Source: Prevotella sp. (GTDB lineage: Bacteria; Bacteroidota; Bacteroidia; Bacteroidales; Bacteroidaceae). From it: DNA of 64,000 nucleotides. Location of the stretch: assembly GCA_017619375.1 (NCBI GenBank), contig JAFZSL010000051.1, positions 1-64,000 on the forward strand, in the 5' to 3' direction. Numbering within the stretch: the stretch's first letter is position 1; the number at the start of each line of letters is the position of its first letter. Shown here in pieces: positions 43,608 to 52,679 of this stretch. A program made the position numbers and the translations under genes. Below the pieces are notes generated by a model. It had not been told where the DNA came from and did no database searches. It worked only from the letters and a program-made list of their open reading frames with translations.

Positions 43608-45770
43608 TCACCATATGGCCCTGTCATTGTCCCTTTGCCTGCCTTTTTGATGGTTGGCGGTGGGAATGAGTCGTGGCAGGGGCATTTCGTGGAAGCAGAT
43701 GTGGAGGCCTATGGCGCGTGTCATGAGGAGGTCGTCGTGCTTGCCTTCGACGGCTCCGTAGCTGCCGTTCTGCCGTTTCACGTAGGAGAGGTATTCGTCG
43801 ATGCATCGCTCGTCGCGTTCGATGTAAAGGTGTTCGCGCACCACCTCCACGAGAGTGGATATGATTTCCGGCTTTGTCTTGATGTTGGTGTGGAATCCGT
43901 ATTTCACTGGAGCCTTCCTTTGTATGTCCTCTGCGCTACGTTGCCGTGCATAGAGGTTGGGGTAGGCATTCCTGATGACGTTGAGGATGTAGGATGACTG
44001 GTCGCCGCCCTCCAACCAGCGTCCGTCGTCGTGTGTCTCAAGGGTGTTCGATTCCACCACGAGGAGGGCGTTGTTGTAATAGCAAGCCACTTGCACGGCC
44101 TTCCATGCCAGGAGGTCCATGTCGATATGCCCATACCATTGCGCCGCCACTTCCGGCCTGCCACCCTCCATCATCCAGTAGCGGTCGAAGACGCAGATTA
44201 CCGACCAGTCGGCTTTCGCGCTGCGCCCTCCGATGTCTACCACGACGATGTAGCGGTCGGCGACGGTGGCGTCGTCGAAAGTCTCCGGAGAGGACCACAC
44301 CCATAGTTGTCCACCCTCTGTTGGGTAGAAGCGCAGGTCTTGCAGCGCCTTGTCGCCTTTCACCCCTTTGGCCACGATGTCGCCTTTCATCTTTGGCGGG
44401 CGGCAGTCGGCCCGGAAGTCGTTGACGCGATAAGGGTCGAAGACATGCGCCCCTGAATGTTGGAAAGCCTCCACGTCGTCGGAAGGATACTCCGCCGCCA
44501 TGTCCCCATGGTCGTTGTATTTGCGCCTTTCGCACACATACCAGTTGATGGCCTCCAGCGTGGCGCCCATCTCCCATAGTTTCCAGAGGTAACGCCCCGG
44601 TTCCTCCCTTTGGCTTGCCACCGAGGTGTCGTTGCGATGCTGCCAAAGGTGTGTGGCGAAGTGCTCGATGTTGAGGATGGGCAGGGCGTAACGCTCGATT
44701 TGCCACCATGCCACAAAGAGCGGTTTGAACTGCGACTCCCCTCGTTTCGCGGCATCGTATTCGCGTTGGAAGAAGTTGGCCGTGCCGTTGGCGGTGGACT
44801 CATACACAATCATCGTCATGGGATGGTAGGAAGCCCCTGCGCAGGCGGAGCGTATGATGTCCTCTGGCGTCTTGTTGTCTGTCTTTTTCCAAAACGCCAC
44901 TTCCGTGCAGTGGACGAGAGCGGAGTCGCCTCCCCTGGCGGAATTGGGCGTCTCCGCCGACCCCACCTTGATTTTGCAGTTGCGCAGGGGGATGTATCTC
45001 AGTAGTCGGGAGTTGCGGTCTCCCGTCACCTTCGATGCCTTTTCCCTGGCAGGAGGGGTGTTGCCGTCACCTTCATGTTCAAGGGGGAAGATGGCGATGG
45101 TTCCCGATTGCATGGATTCTTTCTTGTCGTCGCAAGCGGCGAACTGAGCGCATTCGATCAGTCGGGTGGGGTAGTGGTCCATCATTTTGTCGAACATGCT
45201 GCTCACTTCCGCCGATGCTGTTTTTACATGTCCCACGATGAGGGAGTTGAGGCCCTTGCCGTGTATGAGTTGAAGCCACGTCATATAGATTTGCGTGACG
45301 GTGCTGCCTCCCCATTGCCGGGCCTTGAGTAAGATGAAGCGGATGGGGCGTGCCGCGAGCCGTTCCTTCTCGAAAGCCTTCACGAGCTTCCTTTGCGGGC
45401 GGTTGAGAGTAAAGGGGATGTCATCGTCCCCGTCCTTGGGTTTGATGCGAACGTAGCGCCATGCCCAATAGGTGAAGTCATGGCGACATCTGAGCACCTC
45501 GAAGCGTTCAGCCGCCTCTTTCGGGTCGATATGTTCATAGCGTGAGTAAAGCGCAAGGCTGCCAAGCAGTATGATGCGGCCGACGTGCGGGTCGTCCATC
45601 ATGCTGTCGGGAAGAAAGAGGGTGGAAGGTTGATAGTCAGGGATGTGTATGGAGGTGCGTTTCAAAGGTGCTCCCTCTCCTGTCTCTGGGTTGAAAGGGG
45701 TGTCGATGAGTTGCTTCCGCCGCTTGTTCTCGTTAAGGATGTCGTTGATGGGTGGCGCCGATTTTTGCAT
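43608..45770 (-). CDS. Orphan phage terminase large subunit (TerL-like)
   Basis: A 720-residue protein with the two enzymes of a DNA-packaging motor. ATPase: Walker A-like KARQWGGST (149-157), Walker B with catalytic Glu in ALVHCTE (Glu290), and a coupling-type STANGT (325-330). Nuclease: RNase H-fold triad VVVDIGG (Asp512), VVESNT (Glu573) and KHDDLLMT (Asp679/680). All key residues are present and no frameshift is seen. In phages TerL sits next to a small subunit, portal and capsid genes; none is present here, and the neighbours are clpB/patatin and a LytTR regulator. A TATTTTTG -7 element at 45800-45793 would drive it. It may be a prophage relic, a cargo gene or a domesticated nuclease. 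Confidence 0.85.
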   Translation of the reverse strand: MQKSAPPINDILNENKRRKQLIDTPFNPETGEGAPLKRTSIHIPDYQPSTLFLPDSMMDDPHVGRIILLGSLALYSRYEHIDPKEAAERFEVLRCRHDFTYWAWRYVRIKPKDGDDDIPFTLNRPQRKLVKAFEKERLAARPIRFILLKARQWGGSTVTQIYMTWLQLIHGKGLNSLIVGHVKTASAEVSSMFDKMMDHYPTRLIECAQFAACDDKKESMQSGTIAIFPLEHEGDGNTPPAREKASKVTGDRNSRLLRYIPLRNCKIKVGSAETPNSARGGDSALVHCTEVAFWKKTDNKTPEDIIRSACAGASYHPMTMIVYESTANGTANFFQREYDAAKRGESQFKPLFVAWWQIERYALPILNIEHFATHLWQHRNDTSVASQREEPGRYLWKLWEMGATLEAINWYVCERRKYNDHGDMAAEYPSDDVEAFQHSGAHVFDPYRVNDFRADCRPPKMKGDIVAKGVKGDKALQDLRFYPTEGGQLWVWSSPETFDDATVADRYIVVVDIGGRSAKADWSVICVFDRYWMMEGGRPEVAAQWYGHIDMDLLAWKAVQVACYYNNALLVVESNTLETHDDGRWLEGGDQSSYILNVIRNAYPNLYARQRSAEDIQRKAPVKYGFHTNIKTKPEIISTLVEVVREHLYIERDERCIDEYLSYVKRQNGSYGAVEGKHDDLLMTRAIGLHICFHEMPLPRLIPTANHQKGRQRDNDRAIW

Positions 45771-45792
45771 ATTTGAAAAAGGTTTTTATATG

Positions 45793-45800
45793 CAAAAATA
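45793..45800 (-). promoter_or_regulatory. -7 element upstream of the orphan terminase
   Basis: TATTTTTG on the minus strand, 22 bp before the start codon. A matching -33 element is not clear. Confidence 0.4.
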
Positions 45801-45911
45801 GCGTCTGAAAGCAGCCGTGGCATGACATTTTGCAATAGACAACAAAGCACACCGATTATGACTTTCGTCAAATCGGTGAGAAGATATCAATAAAAAGCAA
45901 AAGTCTTGTTA

Positions 45912-46103
45912 TTATTCTTCTTCGTCCCAAACAGAATGCTGGTTGCCAAGTATCTCAGAGCCGCTGCCTATCTGGCTTCCCTCAACAGTGTTGGGATTGT
46001 TCTCATCGTATACTGGCAAGCTTGGCAAACTCATTTCCATAATGCCATCCTCCGTTTCAATCGCTTGAATACGAATCATCGGAGTCACATATTTATTTTT
46101 CAT
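45912..46103 (-). CDS. Small WDE-tailed peptide, 63 residues
   Basis: MKNKYVTPMIRIQAIETEDGIMEMS begins like many short Bacteroidales proteins (Met-Lys-Lys-x-Tyr-x-x-Pro). A Ser/Gly-rich middle (SQIGSGSEILG) and the acidic end SVWDEEE follow. From memory, such peptides are common and unexplained in Prevotella; they may be leader-containing precursors or secreted signals. It has a TATTTTTG -7 element at 46154-46147. It is flanked by the terminase and, divergently, by a LytTR regulator gene. Confidence 0.65.
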   Translation of the reverse strand: MKNKYVTPMIRIQAIETEDGIMEMSLPSLPVYDENNPNTVEGSQIGSGSEILGNQHSVWDEEE

Positions 46104-46269
46104 ACCAATAGACATGCTTTTTTTAAGTTTTTCTGCAAATTTTCGGCAAAAATACGCTTTTATTTCCGTTTCGTCATTTAAAAGTGAAAAATTCTTTCAT
46201 TCGTTAACGTTTTTTAAGAGAATGAGGTTTGGGGGGATATGGGAGGTTTTAGGTTTTTAGGGTTTTTTC

Positions 46270-46300
46270 TTGCAAGATTGAAAAAAAGAGAGTATTTTTG
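46270..46300 (+). promoter_or_regulatory. Promoter of the LytTR gene
   Basis: TTG (46270-46272), a 20-bp spacer and TATTTTTG (46293-46300), 18 bp before the start codon. Confidence 0.5.
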
Positions 46301-46318
46301 TGACTTCAAGCATCAGCC

Positions 46319-47140
46319 ATGTCGTTTTTAAGTCGTACTTATCCATTCAGTCCGGGCAGTCTCAATGTAAAGGACAGTCTTGTTTATGGCATTGCCATCT
46401 GGGCGATTCTCTATCTGTTTCAACCTTTTGGCTTCAGTGCCTATTCCGGCAACAAATTCCTGTTGGCGGGCATTTTCGGCCTTGTCACGTTTTGTTGCTG
46501 CGCCTCGTACGGATTGGTGTATAAATACTTTTTGCTACGCGTCAAACCATGGCTCATCTGGCATCAAGGTTGTGCGATTCTTGGTCTGATTTTCTTCATT
46601 GCCGTGTGCAATTTCTTGACATTCTCCTTCATCTTCCATTTTCCCATCACCCTGCCGATTTTCCTGATGTTTTTGTATTGGACCGTTCTCATCGGCATCA
46701 TCGTATCGGCGGTTTCCATCAGCATGGGTTACCATCGGTTTTTGAAGGAGAAGATGGAGGCGTTGCTCAGCAACACGACGGAAGAGCAAAAGGGCATCAG
46801 CATCACCATCCACGACACCAACGTGCGAGGCAACGATCTCGTCATCCCCATCAACGACCTGCTTTTTGTGGAGGCTCGCAAGAACAACGTTTCCGTGTGC
46901 TATCTCAAAGACGAAAAGCCAACCAGCGTGGAGGTTCATACCACATTGTCCTCCGTGGCAGAGGAGTTGAAATCCTACGAGAACATCTTCCAATGCCATC
47001 GTTCGTTCATCGTCAATGTGAACAACATTTCCACCGCCCGTGGCAACTCCAATGGCTATCTGTTGACACTTAGGGGATGTACCGAGAACGTCCCCGTCTC
47101 CCGTTCGTATGTGCCTCGATTGAAGGCATATATCGCTTAG
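46319..47140 (+). CDS. Membrane-bound LytTR-family transcriptional regulator
   Basis: A 273-residue protein with four hydrophobic segments (about 20-145) followed by a LytTR DNA-binding domain (about 175-273) with the typical INDLLFVEARKNNVSV, FQCHRSFIVNVNNIS and PVSRSYVPRLKAYI segments. There is no receiver domain, so the membrane part is probably the sensor. Such membrane-LytTR proteins are common in Bacteroidetes and often regulate a neighbouring operon; here the TonB receptor gene starts 112 bp downstream. Confidence 0.88.
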   Translation: MSFLSRTYPFSPGSLNVKDSLVYGIAIWAILYLFQPFGFSAYSGNKFLLAGIFGLVTFCCCASYGLVYKYFLLRVKPWLIWHQGCAILGLIFFIAVCNFLTFSFIFHFPITLPIFLMFLYWTVLIGIIVSAVSISMGYHRFLKEKMEALLSNTTEEQKGISITIHDTNVRGNDLVIPINDLLFVEARKNNVSVCYLKDEKPTSVEVHTTLSSVAEELKSYENIFQCHRSFIVNVNNISTARGNSNGYLLTLRGCTENVPVSRSYVPRLKAYIA

Positions 47141-47217
47141 TCATTCGTCCTTGTTTTTAGTCATTGGACCATTGAAGTAGCTTTCTATCAGCGATTTTAG
47201 CTGTCTGTCACGAGAAT

Positions 47218-47248
47218 TTGGAAGTGTCGGAATCCTGCCGTACATTTG
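47218..47248 (+). promoter_or_regulatory. Promoter predicting a leaderless TonB-receptor mRNA
   Basis: TTTG (47218-47221), exactly 19 bp, then TACATTTG (47241-47248). The ATG is at 47253, so transcription should start at or within 2 nt of the start codon. Confidence 0.6.
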
Positions 47249-47252
47249 CGGC

Positions 47253-49301
47253 ATGAAACATCGATTGACAACCCTCATCATCCTGCTGGCAACAGCTTGC
47301 AACATGGCAGCCCAGACCATGGTCACGGGCGTCGTCACCGACGGAAAGGAGCGTCTCGTCGGGGCGAATGTATTTATTTTGGGAACGATTGACGGCTGCT
47401 TGACAGACTCGCTTGGGCAGTTCGCGTTCGAGACCACGAAGACCGGTGAAGTGACGCTCAAGACCACCTATATAGGTTATGAGGACTACACCCATGTCGC
47501 GGATGCGGGACAAATGACCCATCTCACCATCCAGATGAAGGAGCAGACCTTCACCATCAACGAAGTGGTGGTGACAGCCAGTACCTTCAGTTTCGGTAAA
47601 AGCGACAATTTCAAGACGATGGACGCGCTCGACGTGGTGATGGCAGGCAACTCCTGCGGCGACATCGTGGCGGCTTTGCAGACGCTTCCCGGCACGCAGA
47701 TGGTGGGTGAGGATGGCAAACTTTATGTCCGCGGTGGTGAGAGCGGGGAGTGCCAGACCTTTGTCAACGGCATGCACGTGCTGATGCCATACTCCACCAA
47801 CACGGAAAACAACGCTGTCCGTGGACGCTTCTCCCCGTTCTTGTTCAAAGGCATCAACTTCTCCCTTGGCGGGTATGGCGGCGAGTACGGCCAAGCCCTT
47901 TCCGCCGTACTCCCGATGGAGACCACCGACATGGCGACGAGCGACAAATATGGTGTGAGCGCGTCGTTGGTCGATTGGAACATCGGTGGCACCAAGGCTT
48001 TTACCAACAGCAGCCTGTCGTTTAATGCGGCCTTGACGAGCATGGGCCTTTACGACCGTTTGTTCACAGAACGTTTCGACTTCACCCGTCCCTATCGCAA
48101 ATTGTCGTGTGAGGCGCAATACAAGAGAGAGTTCAATACTTCAAGAGTGCTGAAAACCTACATCGGCTATGACCTGACCTCCGTGGGACAGTTTGTCGAT
48201 GGGCGTCACCTCTCCCTGAAAGAGCATAACGTCTATGCGAACATCACCCATCAGGTGTCATTCAGCCACGGTTGCTCCCTTTTCACCGGCATGGCCAATT
48301 CCACCGTTTTCAGCGACATCGATGATGCCGTGACGGCCGGCGACCATTACCACGATTTCCGCAATGAAATACACCTGAAGGCCGAAGTGCGAAAGACCTG
48401 TTCCGACGTATTGAAAATGTCGGCTGGCGTGGAGGACTACATCCGCAACAGTCGGATGAGGTTCGACCCCTATCGATACCATCTCGACTACAACATCCTT
48501 GCCACACATGTCGATGCACAGTGGCGCATCATTCCCCGCCTGTTCCTGAATATGTCGGCAAGGGCCGAGATGATGGAGACCGACTGGTTGTTCATGCCGA
48601 GAGCCACCTTGAGTTACGTCCCAGGCAAACGCCTGCAGTTCTCCTTGGTGGCCGGACGTTACAGTCAAACCGCCGAAGACGACATCCTTGCACAAAGCCG
48701 GAATACGACGGGGCAGAGTACCGCCGACCATGCCGTCCTCTCCATGCAATACAAGGCCTCGGCCACGCTCTTGCGCATAGAATCTTATTGGAAGAGATAC
48801 CGCCATCTGCCCCTGCTGGAATCCAACATCTACCAGCCTCATGGCCATGGCAGAAGCCAGGGGGTGGATGTGTTCGTGGAAAACAATTCCTTCAAGCGCT
48901 TGACCACCACGCTGTCCTATTCCTTCAACGACAGCAAACGTCTTCACCTGGACTTCACTCATCCGCGTACGCCCGACTATGTCTCTCGCCACAACCTGAG
49001 ACTGACGGCCAAATACGCGATGGGCAAGTGCATCCTGGGCTTGTCGGAATCCTACGCCAGCGGACGGCCTTTCCCCCAAGGCAAGACACCACCTTACAAC
49101 AGCGTGGATGTCAACCTCACCTACCTGCTGAGTCCGAAGGTCATCATCTACACCTCGCTGAACAACGTCTTGGGGCGCACCAACATCTTCCGCTATGACA
49201 CGATGGGACGTCCCGTCACCGCCTCTCGCGACCGTTTCTTCTATATCGGAATATTTGTTTCACTTAAAAATAATAAAGCTTATGACATCTCAAATTTTTA
49301 A
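47253..49301 (+). CDS. TonB-dependent receptor-like outer-membrane protein
   Basis: A 682-residue outer-membrane protein: signal peptide (about 1-20), a carboxypeptidase-regulatory-like beta-sandwich (about 22-100; GVVTDGKERLVGANVFI), a plug domain (about 115-220; LQTLPGTQMVGEDGKLYVRGGES) and a beta-barrel. It is shorter than a SusC protein (about 1000 residues) and lacks a SusD partner, so it is more like small siderophore or peptide receptors. It overlaps the next gene by 20 bp and follows the LytTR regulator. Confidence 0.88.
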   Translation: MKHRLTTLIILLATACNMAAQTMVTGVVTDGKERLVGANVFILGTIDGCLTDSLGQFAFETTKTGEVTLKTTYIGYEDYTHVADAGQMTHLTIQMKEQTFTINEVVVTASTFSFGKSDNFKTMDALDVVMAGNSCGDIVAALQTLPGTQMVGEDGKLYVRGGESGECQTFVNGMHVLMPYSTNTENNAVRGRFSPFLFKGINFSLGGYGGEYGQALSAVLPMETTDMATSDKYGVSASLVDWNIGGTKAFTNSSLSFNAALTSMGLYDRLFTERFDFTRPYRKLSCEAQYKREFNTSRVLKTYIGYDLTSVGQFVDGRHLSLKEHNVYANITHQVSFSHGCSLFTGMANSTVFSDIDDAVTAGDHYHDFRNEIHLKAEVRKTCSDVLKMSAGVEDYIRNSRMRFDPYRYHLDYNILATHVDAQWRIIPRLFLNMSARAEMMETDWLFMPRATLSYVPGKRLQFSLVAGRYSQTAEDDILAQSRNTTGQSTADHAVLSMQYKASATLLRIESYWKRYRHLPLLESNIYQPHGHGRSQGVDVFVENNSFKRLTTTLSYSFNDSKRLHLDFTHPRTPDYVSRHNLRLTAKYAMGKCILGLSESYASGRPFPQGKTPPYNSVDVNLTYLLSPKVIIYTSLNNVLGRTNIFRYDTMGRPVTASRDRFFYIGIFVSLKNNKAYDISNF

Positions 49302-49827
49302 GACACGCGTGTTGTTCATCGCCATCATCGTGATGGCATCGTTGTCCATCCAAGCACAGGAGACTGGCCAGAAGGGGCAGTCCACCATGCAGGCACTCAT
49401 CGGGCAGTCGCTCTCCAAAGTCCATGAGTCCGCACCAGAGACCTTCCTCAACTGCATTGCTGAAATGAAGCGCATCGATGCGATGTTCCCCGACAGCATC
49501 CAACCCAAGCATGCGATGGCCTTGCAGAGCCTGTATTTCGCCGTGATGAATCCTCATGCGGAACAGACAGAAAACCTTTTGGCTGAAACAGAGCAGACCA
49601 TCTCGCTGATGGAGAAAATGAAAGGCGCCGACCCCTCTGACATCTGCACTCTCCGTGGCTTCCTTTACATGGTGCGCATCGTGCAAGACCCGGCGAAAAA
49701 TGGCCAGCGATACTATCTCGATGTGATGCAGTATTACGAGAAGGCCTTGAAACTCAACCCGGAAAACCAACTTGCCAAGCAGTTGCAGGAGAAATTCTTC
49801 GAGGGAATGAGGGAGAGGGGAAATTGA
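49282..49827 (+). CDS. Secreted helical protein downstream of the TonB receptor
   Basis: A 181-residue exported protein: signal peptide (about 1-27, ending IQAQ), then helices resembling tetratricopeptide pairs (ALQSLYFAVMNPHAEQTENLL; QYYEKALKLNPENQLAKQL). The start ATG at 49282 lies inside the end of the receptor gene, a 20-bp overlap implying translational coupling. It probably works with the receptor at the outer membrane; the family is not recognised. Confidence 0.8.
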   Translation: MTSQIFKTRVLFIAIIVMASLSIQAQETGQKGQSTMQALIGQSLSKVHESAPETFLNCIAEMKRIDAMFPDSIQPKHAMALQSLYFAVMNPHAEQTENLLAETEQTISLMEKMKGADPSDICTLRGFLYMVRIVQDPAKNGQRYYLDVMQYYEKALKLNPENQLAKQLQEKFFEGMRERGN

Positions 49828-49833
49828 AGATTT

Positions 49834-49940
49834 CTAGTATTTCTAGTTTTCCTAGGATTTCTAGTGTTCCTAGTTTTCCTAGGATTACTAGTCTTCCTAG
49901 TTTTCCTAGAATCACCTAGAATCACCTAGAATCACCTAGA
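49834..49940. repeat. Second CTAG-dense array
   Basis: Twelve CTAG tetranucleotides in about 107 bp, in units such as TTCCTAGTTTTCCTAGGA and AATCACCTAG. It lies between the convergent stop codons at 49827 and 49971, and resembles the array at 15078-15240. Confidence 0.85.
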
Positions 49941-49970
49941 ATCACCTAAAACCTCCTACCTCCAAAAGCC

Positions 49971-50423
49971 TTAGAAAATCATTGCTGCACCGTATGCGAC
50001 GAAGATATACCTGAGGACTTTTCCGAGGAAGACGCTGACGGCGGTGATGGTGGGGTTGGCCCTCATGAATCCCAAAGTGATGCAGATGGCCGTGCCGATG
50101 ATGGGTAGGAAGGCGAAGAAGCCCATCCAAGCCCCTCGTTTCCCCATGAAGCGTTTGGCTTTCTCCATGTTCTCTTCTTTCACGTGCAGGTAGCGCTCCA
50201 CCCACTCCGTCTTTCCCATTCGCCCTACAGCGTAGTTGAACATGCTGCCCGCCCAGTTGCCGATGGTGCCATAGATGAGCAGCGGCAGCGGTTCCAATCC
50301 TGCTGCTACGAGTCCCGTCATCACCGCTTCACTGCTGAAAGGCAAGAAGCTTCCGGCTATAAAGGCAGAAACGAGCATGCCTGCGTAGCCATAACTGACA
50401 AGAAATTCGATGAAGGCATCCAT
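49971..50423 (-). CDS. VTT/DedA-like membrane protein (YqaA type)
   Basis: A 150-residue inner-membrane protein with about four hydrophobic segments. The pattern SFLPFSSEAVMTGL, GNWAGSMFNYAVGRMG and FFAFLPIIGTAICITLGFMRAN fits the VTT (DedA-related) family, thought to move or scramble phospholipids. The start at 50423 lies inside the upstream gene, overlapping it by 67 bp. It ends the purD-containing run. Confidence 0.85.
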   Translation of the reverse strand: MDAFIEFLVSYGYAGMLVSAFIAGSFLPFSSEAVMTGLVAAGLEPLPLLIYGTIGNWAGSMFNYAVGRMGKTEWVERYLHVKEENMEKAKRFMGKRGAWMGFFAFLPIIGTAICITLGFMRANPTITAVSVFLGKVLRYIFVAYGAAMIF

Positions 50424-51340
50424 GTGTTGTAGGCGATGATGGCCAGTGTGATGGCCAGGATGAAATAGAAGGAAATGTTGGTGAGAAAGGTGTGTGTGAG
50501 TGTGAGGTAGTGTGCGATGAGCAGGCAGGTGTTGGCGATGGCCACTCCCAGTAGCATCGTGAAGTGTTGAGGTTGTAGGGCCAGGAAGATGAACGTTGCG
50601 ATGTCGATGACGATGACCATCTCGTGGAGTAGTCGTGTGCGCAATTTGTCTTGATATCCTTGGTTGGCATAATGGATAATGCCTATGATGGCCAGCAGCG
50701 CCGTCCACCCCACGGCAAGCCATTCGTGCTCACCGAGCATGGAATAGTCGCCTAATGGTTGGAATTGCGCCAGTTTTGTGAAGTGAGCGGCAACGACGTC
50801 TGTCCCCATGAAATAGATGATGACAGGTCCTGCAATCCAATAGGGTGTGATGATGCCAAGAATAGACGCCCAGAACGTTTTCGCCGTCATCGCCCTGAGG
50901 CAAGTGCTCATGAGCACCCATAGGAGCGGTACGTAGTAGAAAGCCTGCACGAAGGCGATGGATGCCAACCCCAGGCAGAAGAAACCATAAAACACCCACC
51001 CTGGCGACACGTCCCTCTGCTGGCAGTGGAAGAGCATGAAAAGCAATGCGATGAAGCACAGTGTCATGATTTCCGCCAACAAGTCGGGGATGATGAATAC
51101 AGCCGCAGCCATCAACAGCAGGAACATGGCCGGCGAGGCTTGGCTGGCCACACGGATGAGTTGATGCGAACTGTTGAGTATCATCAATAGCAAGGTGGAG
51201 ATGGCGAGGCATGTCAGTTGCATCCACCATCCCTTTTCCACCAGTCCGTATAGGCATATCACCCCCACCGCCACGGCGATGGCCAAAGGCAGGAAGAATT
51301 TGCTTTCCGTGAAGGTGTTTTGGAATCGCTTGTAAGCCAT
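50357..51340 (-). CDS. Integral membrane protein of unknown function
   Basis: A 327-residue protein with about nine membrane segments and short loops. The Arg/Asp-rich loop after HCQQRDVSPGWVFYGFF and the motif FYYVPLLWVLMSTCLRAMTAKTFWAS suggest a conserved Bacteroidetes membrane family; I cannot name it with confidence. It is 9 bp downstream of purD and overlaps the VTT gene, so it is co-translated with both. Confidence 0.8.
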   Translation of the reverse strand: MAYKRFQNTFTESKFFLPLAIAVAVGVICLYGLVEKGWWMQLTCLAISTLLLMILNSSHQLIRVASQASPAMFLLLMAAAVFIIPDLLAEIMTLCFIALLFMLFHCQQRDVSPGWVFYGFFCLGLASIAFVQAFYYVPLLWVLMSTCLRAMTAKTFWASILGIITPYWIAGPVIIYFMGTDVVAAHFTKLAQFQPLGDYSMLGEHEWLAVGWTALLAIIGIIHYANQGYQDKLRTRLLHEMVIVIDIATFIFLALQPQHFTMLLGVAIANTCLLIAHYLTLTHTFLTNISFYFILAITLAIIAYNTWMPSSNFLSVMATQACSFLPL

Positions 51341-51349
51341 AGGGGTGCT

Positions 51350-52618
51350 CTAAAGGTCGCTTCCAATGTCGCTGCGGAAATACTTGTCGGTGAATTGTAT
51401 TTTCCCAGCCTCGTTGAAACTTTTTGCAAGAGCCTCCTCCTTGTCACGACCGTAACTGCTCACGGCGATGACCCTTCCGCCGGCGGTGACCACCTGTCCG
51501 TCGGCCATCGCCGTGCCGCTGTGGAAGACGATGGAACCCTCCACGTCGTCGATGCCGCTGATGGGGTAGCCCTTCTTGTAGGCCTCGGGATACCCTCCGC
51601 TGACAAGCATCACACAGACAGCGGCGCGCTCGTCGAACTCCACCTTTCGCTGGTCGAGGTCGCCGGCAGCCACGCCCTCAAACAGGTCGACGAGGTCGCT
51701 TTTCAGCCTGAGCATCACGCTCTCCGTCTCCGGATCGCCCATACGGCAGTTGTATTCGATGACCATCGGGTCTCCCCCGACATTGGTGAGTCCGAAGAAG
51801 ATGAATCCCTTGTAATCAATGCCTTCCTCGGCCAGTCCCTCCACGGTGGGTTTGACGATGCGTTCCTCCACTTTCCGCATCCACTCCTTGTCGGCGAAGG
51901 GCACGGGAGTGACGCTGCCCATGCCGCCGGTGTTGAGGCCGGTGTCGTGCTCTCCGATGCGTTTGTAGTCCTTCGCCTCGGGGAGCAGTTGGTAGTGACG
52001 TCCGTCTGTGATGGCGAAGACGGAACACTCGATGCCGTCGAGGTATTCCTCGATGACCACGCGTGCGGAAGCGTTGCCGAACATTCCTCCGAGCATTTCG
52101 CGCAGTTGCTGCTTGGCTTCCTCGAGGGTGGGGAGTATGAGCACGCCCTTCCCTGCGCACAGTCCGTCTGCCTTCAGCACGTAAGGTGGTTGTAGTGTGT
52201 CAAGGAAGGCCAGACCCTGTTCGAGGGTGTTGCCGTCGAAGGTTTGGTATCTTGCCGTGGGGATGTTGTGTCTTTGCATGAAAGCCTTGGCGAAGTCCTT
52301 GCTGCCCTCAAGGACGGCCCCTTTCGCCGATGGTCCGATAACGGGGATGTGCGCCGTGCTCGGGTTGGCTTTGAAATGGTCGTAGATGCCTTTCACCAGC
52401 GGGTCTTCAGGTCCCACCACCACCATGTCTATGCCGTGGGAGGCGGCGAACTCCTCCAGTGCTTCGAAGTCATCGGCCTTGATGGGGATGTTTTCCCCAA
52501 CATTGCTCGTCCCGGCGTTTCCCGGTGCGATGTAGAGTTGGGTCACTTTGTTGCTTTGGGCGATTTTCCAAGCGAGGGCATGTTCGCGCCCGCCGCCGCC
52601 AAGAAGTAATATTTTCAT
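51350..52618 (-). CDS. purD: Phosphoribosylamine-glycine ligase
   Basis: The 422-residue ATP-grasp enzyme for the second step of de novo purine synthesis: phosphoribosylamine, glycine and ATP give GAR. The N-terminus [18 protein letters not shown], the segment [10 protein letters not shown], the ATP-grasp core and MGSVTPVPF are clear. Other purine genes are not in the window. It follows the DPP IV gene after 61 bp containing an AGGAGG-type repeat, and precedes the membrane gene by 9 bp. Confidence 0.96.
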   Translation of the reverse strand: MKILLLGGGGREHALAWKIAQSNKVTQLYIAPGNAGTSNVGENIPIKADDFEALEEFAASHGIDMVVVGPEDPLVKGIYDHFKANPSTAHIPVIGPSAKGAVLEGSKDFAKAFMQRHNIPTARYQTFDGNTLEQGLAFLDTLQPPYVLKADGLCAGKGVLILPTLEEAKQQLREMLGGMFGNASARVVIEEYLDGIECSVFAITDGRHYQLLPEAKDYKRIGEHDTGLNTGGMGSVTPVPFADKEWMRKVEERIVKPTVEGLAEEGIDYKGFIFFGLTNVGGDPMVIEYNCRMGDPETESVMLRLKSDLVDLFEGVAAGDLDQRKVEFDERAAVCVMLVSGGYPEAYKKGYPISGIDDVEGSIVFHSGTAMADGQVVTAGGRVIAVSSYGRDKEEALAKSFNEAGKIQFTDKYFRSDIGSDL

Positions 52619-52679
52619 TTTTCTTTTGTTTTTTTATAGGAGGTCATAGGAGATACCAGGAGGCTCTGGGAGTTTTTTT

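Noticed and set aside
47253-49827. SusC/SusD pair
   Set aside because: The receptor is about 680 residues rather than about 1000, and the following gene lacks SusD features; it is a short TPR-like secreted protein.
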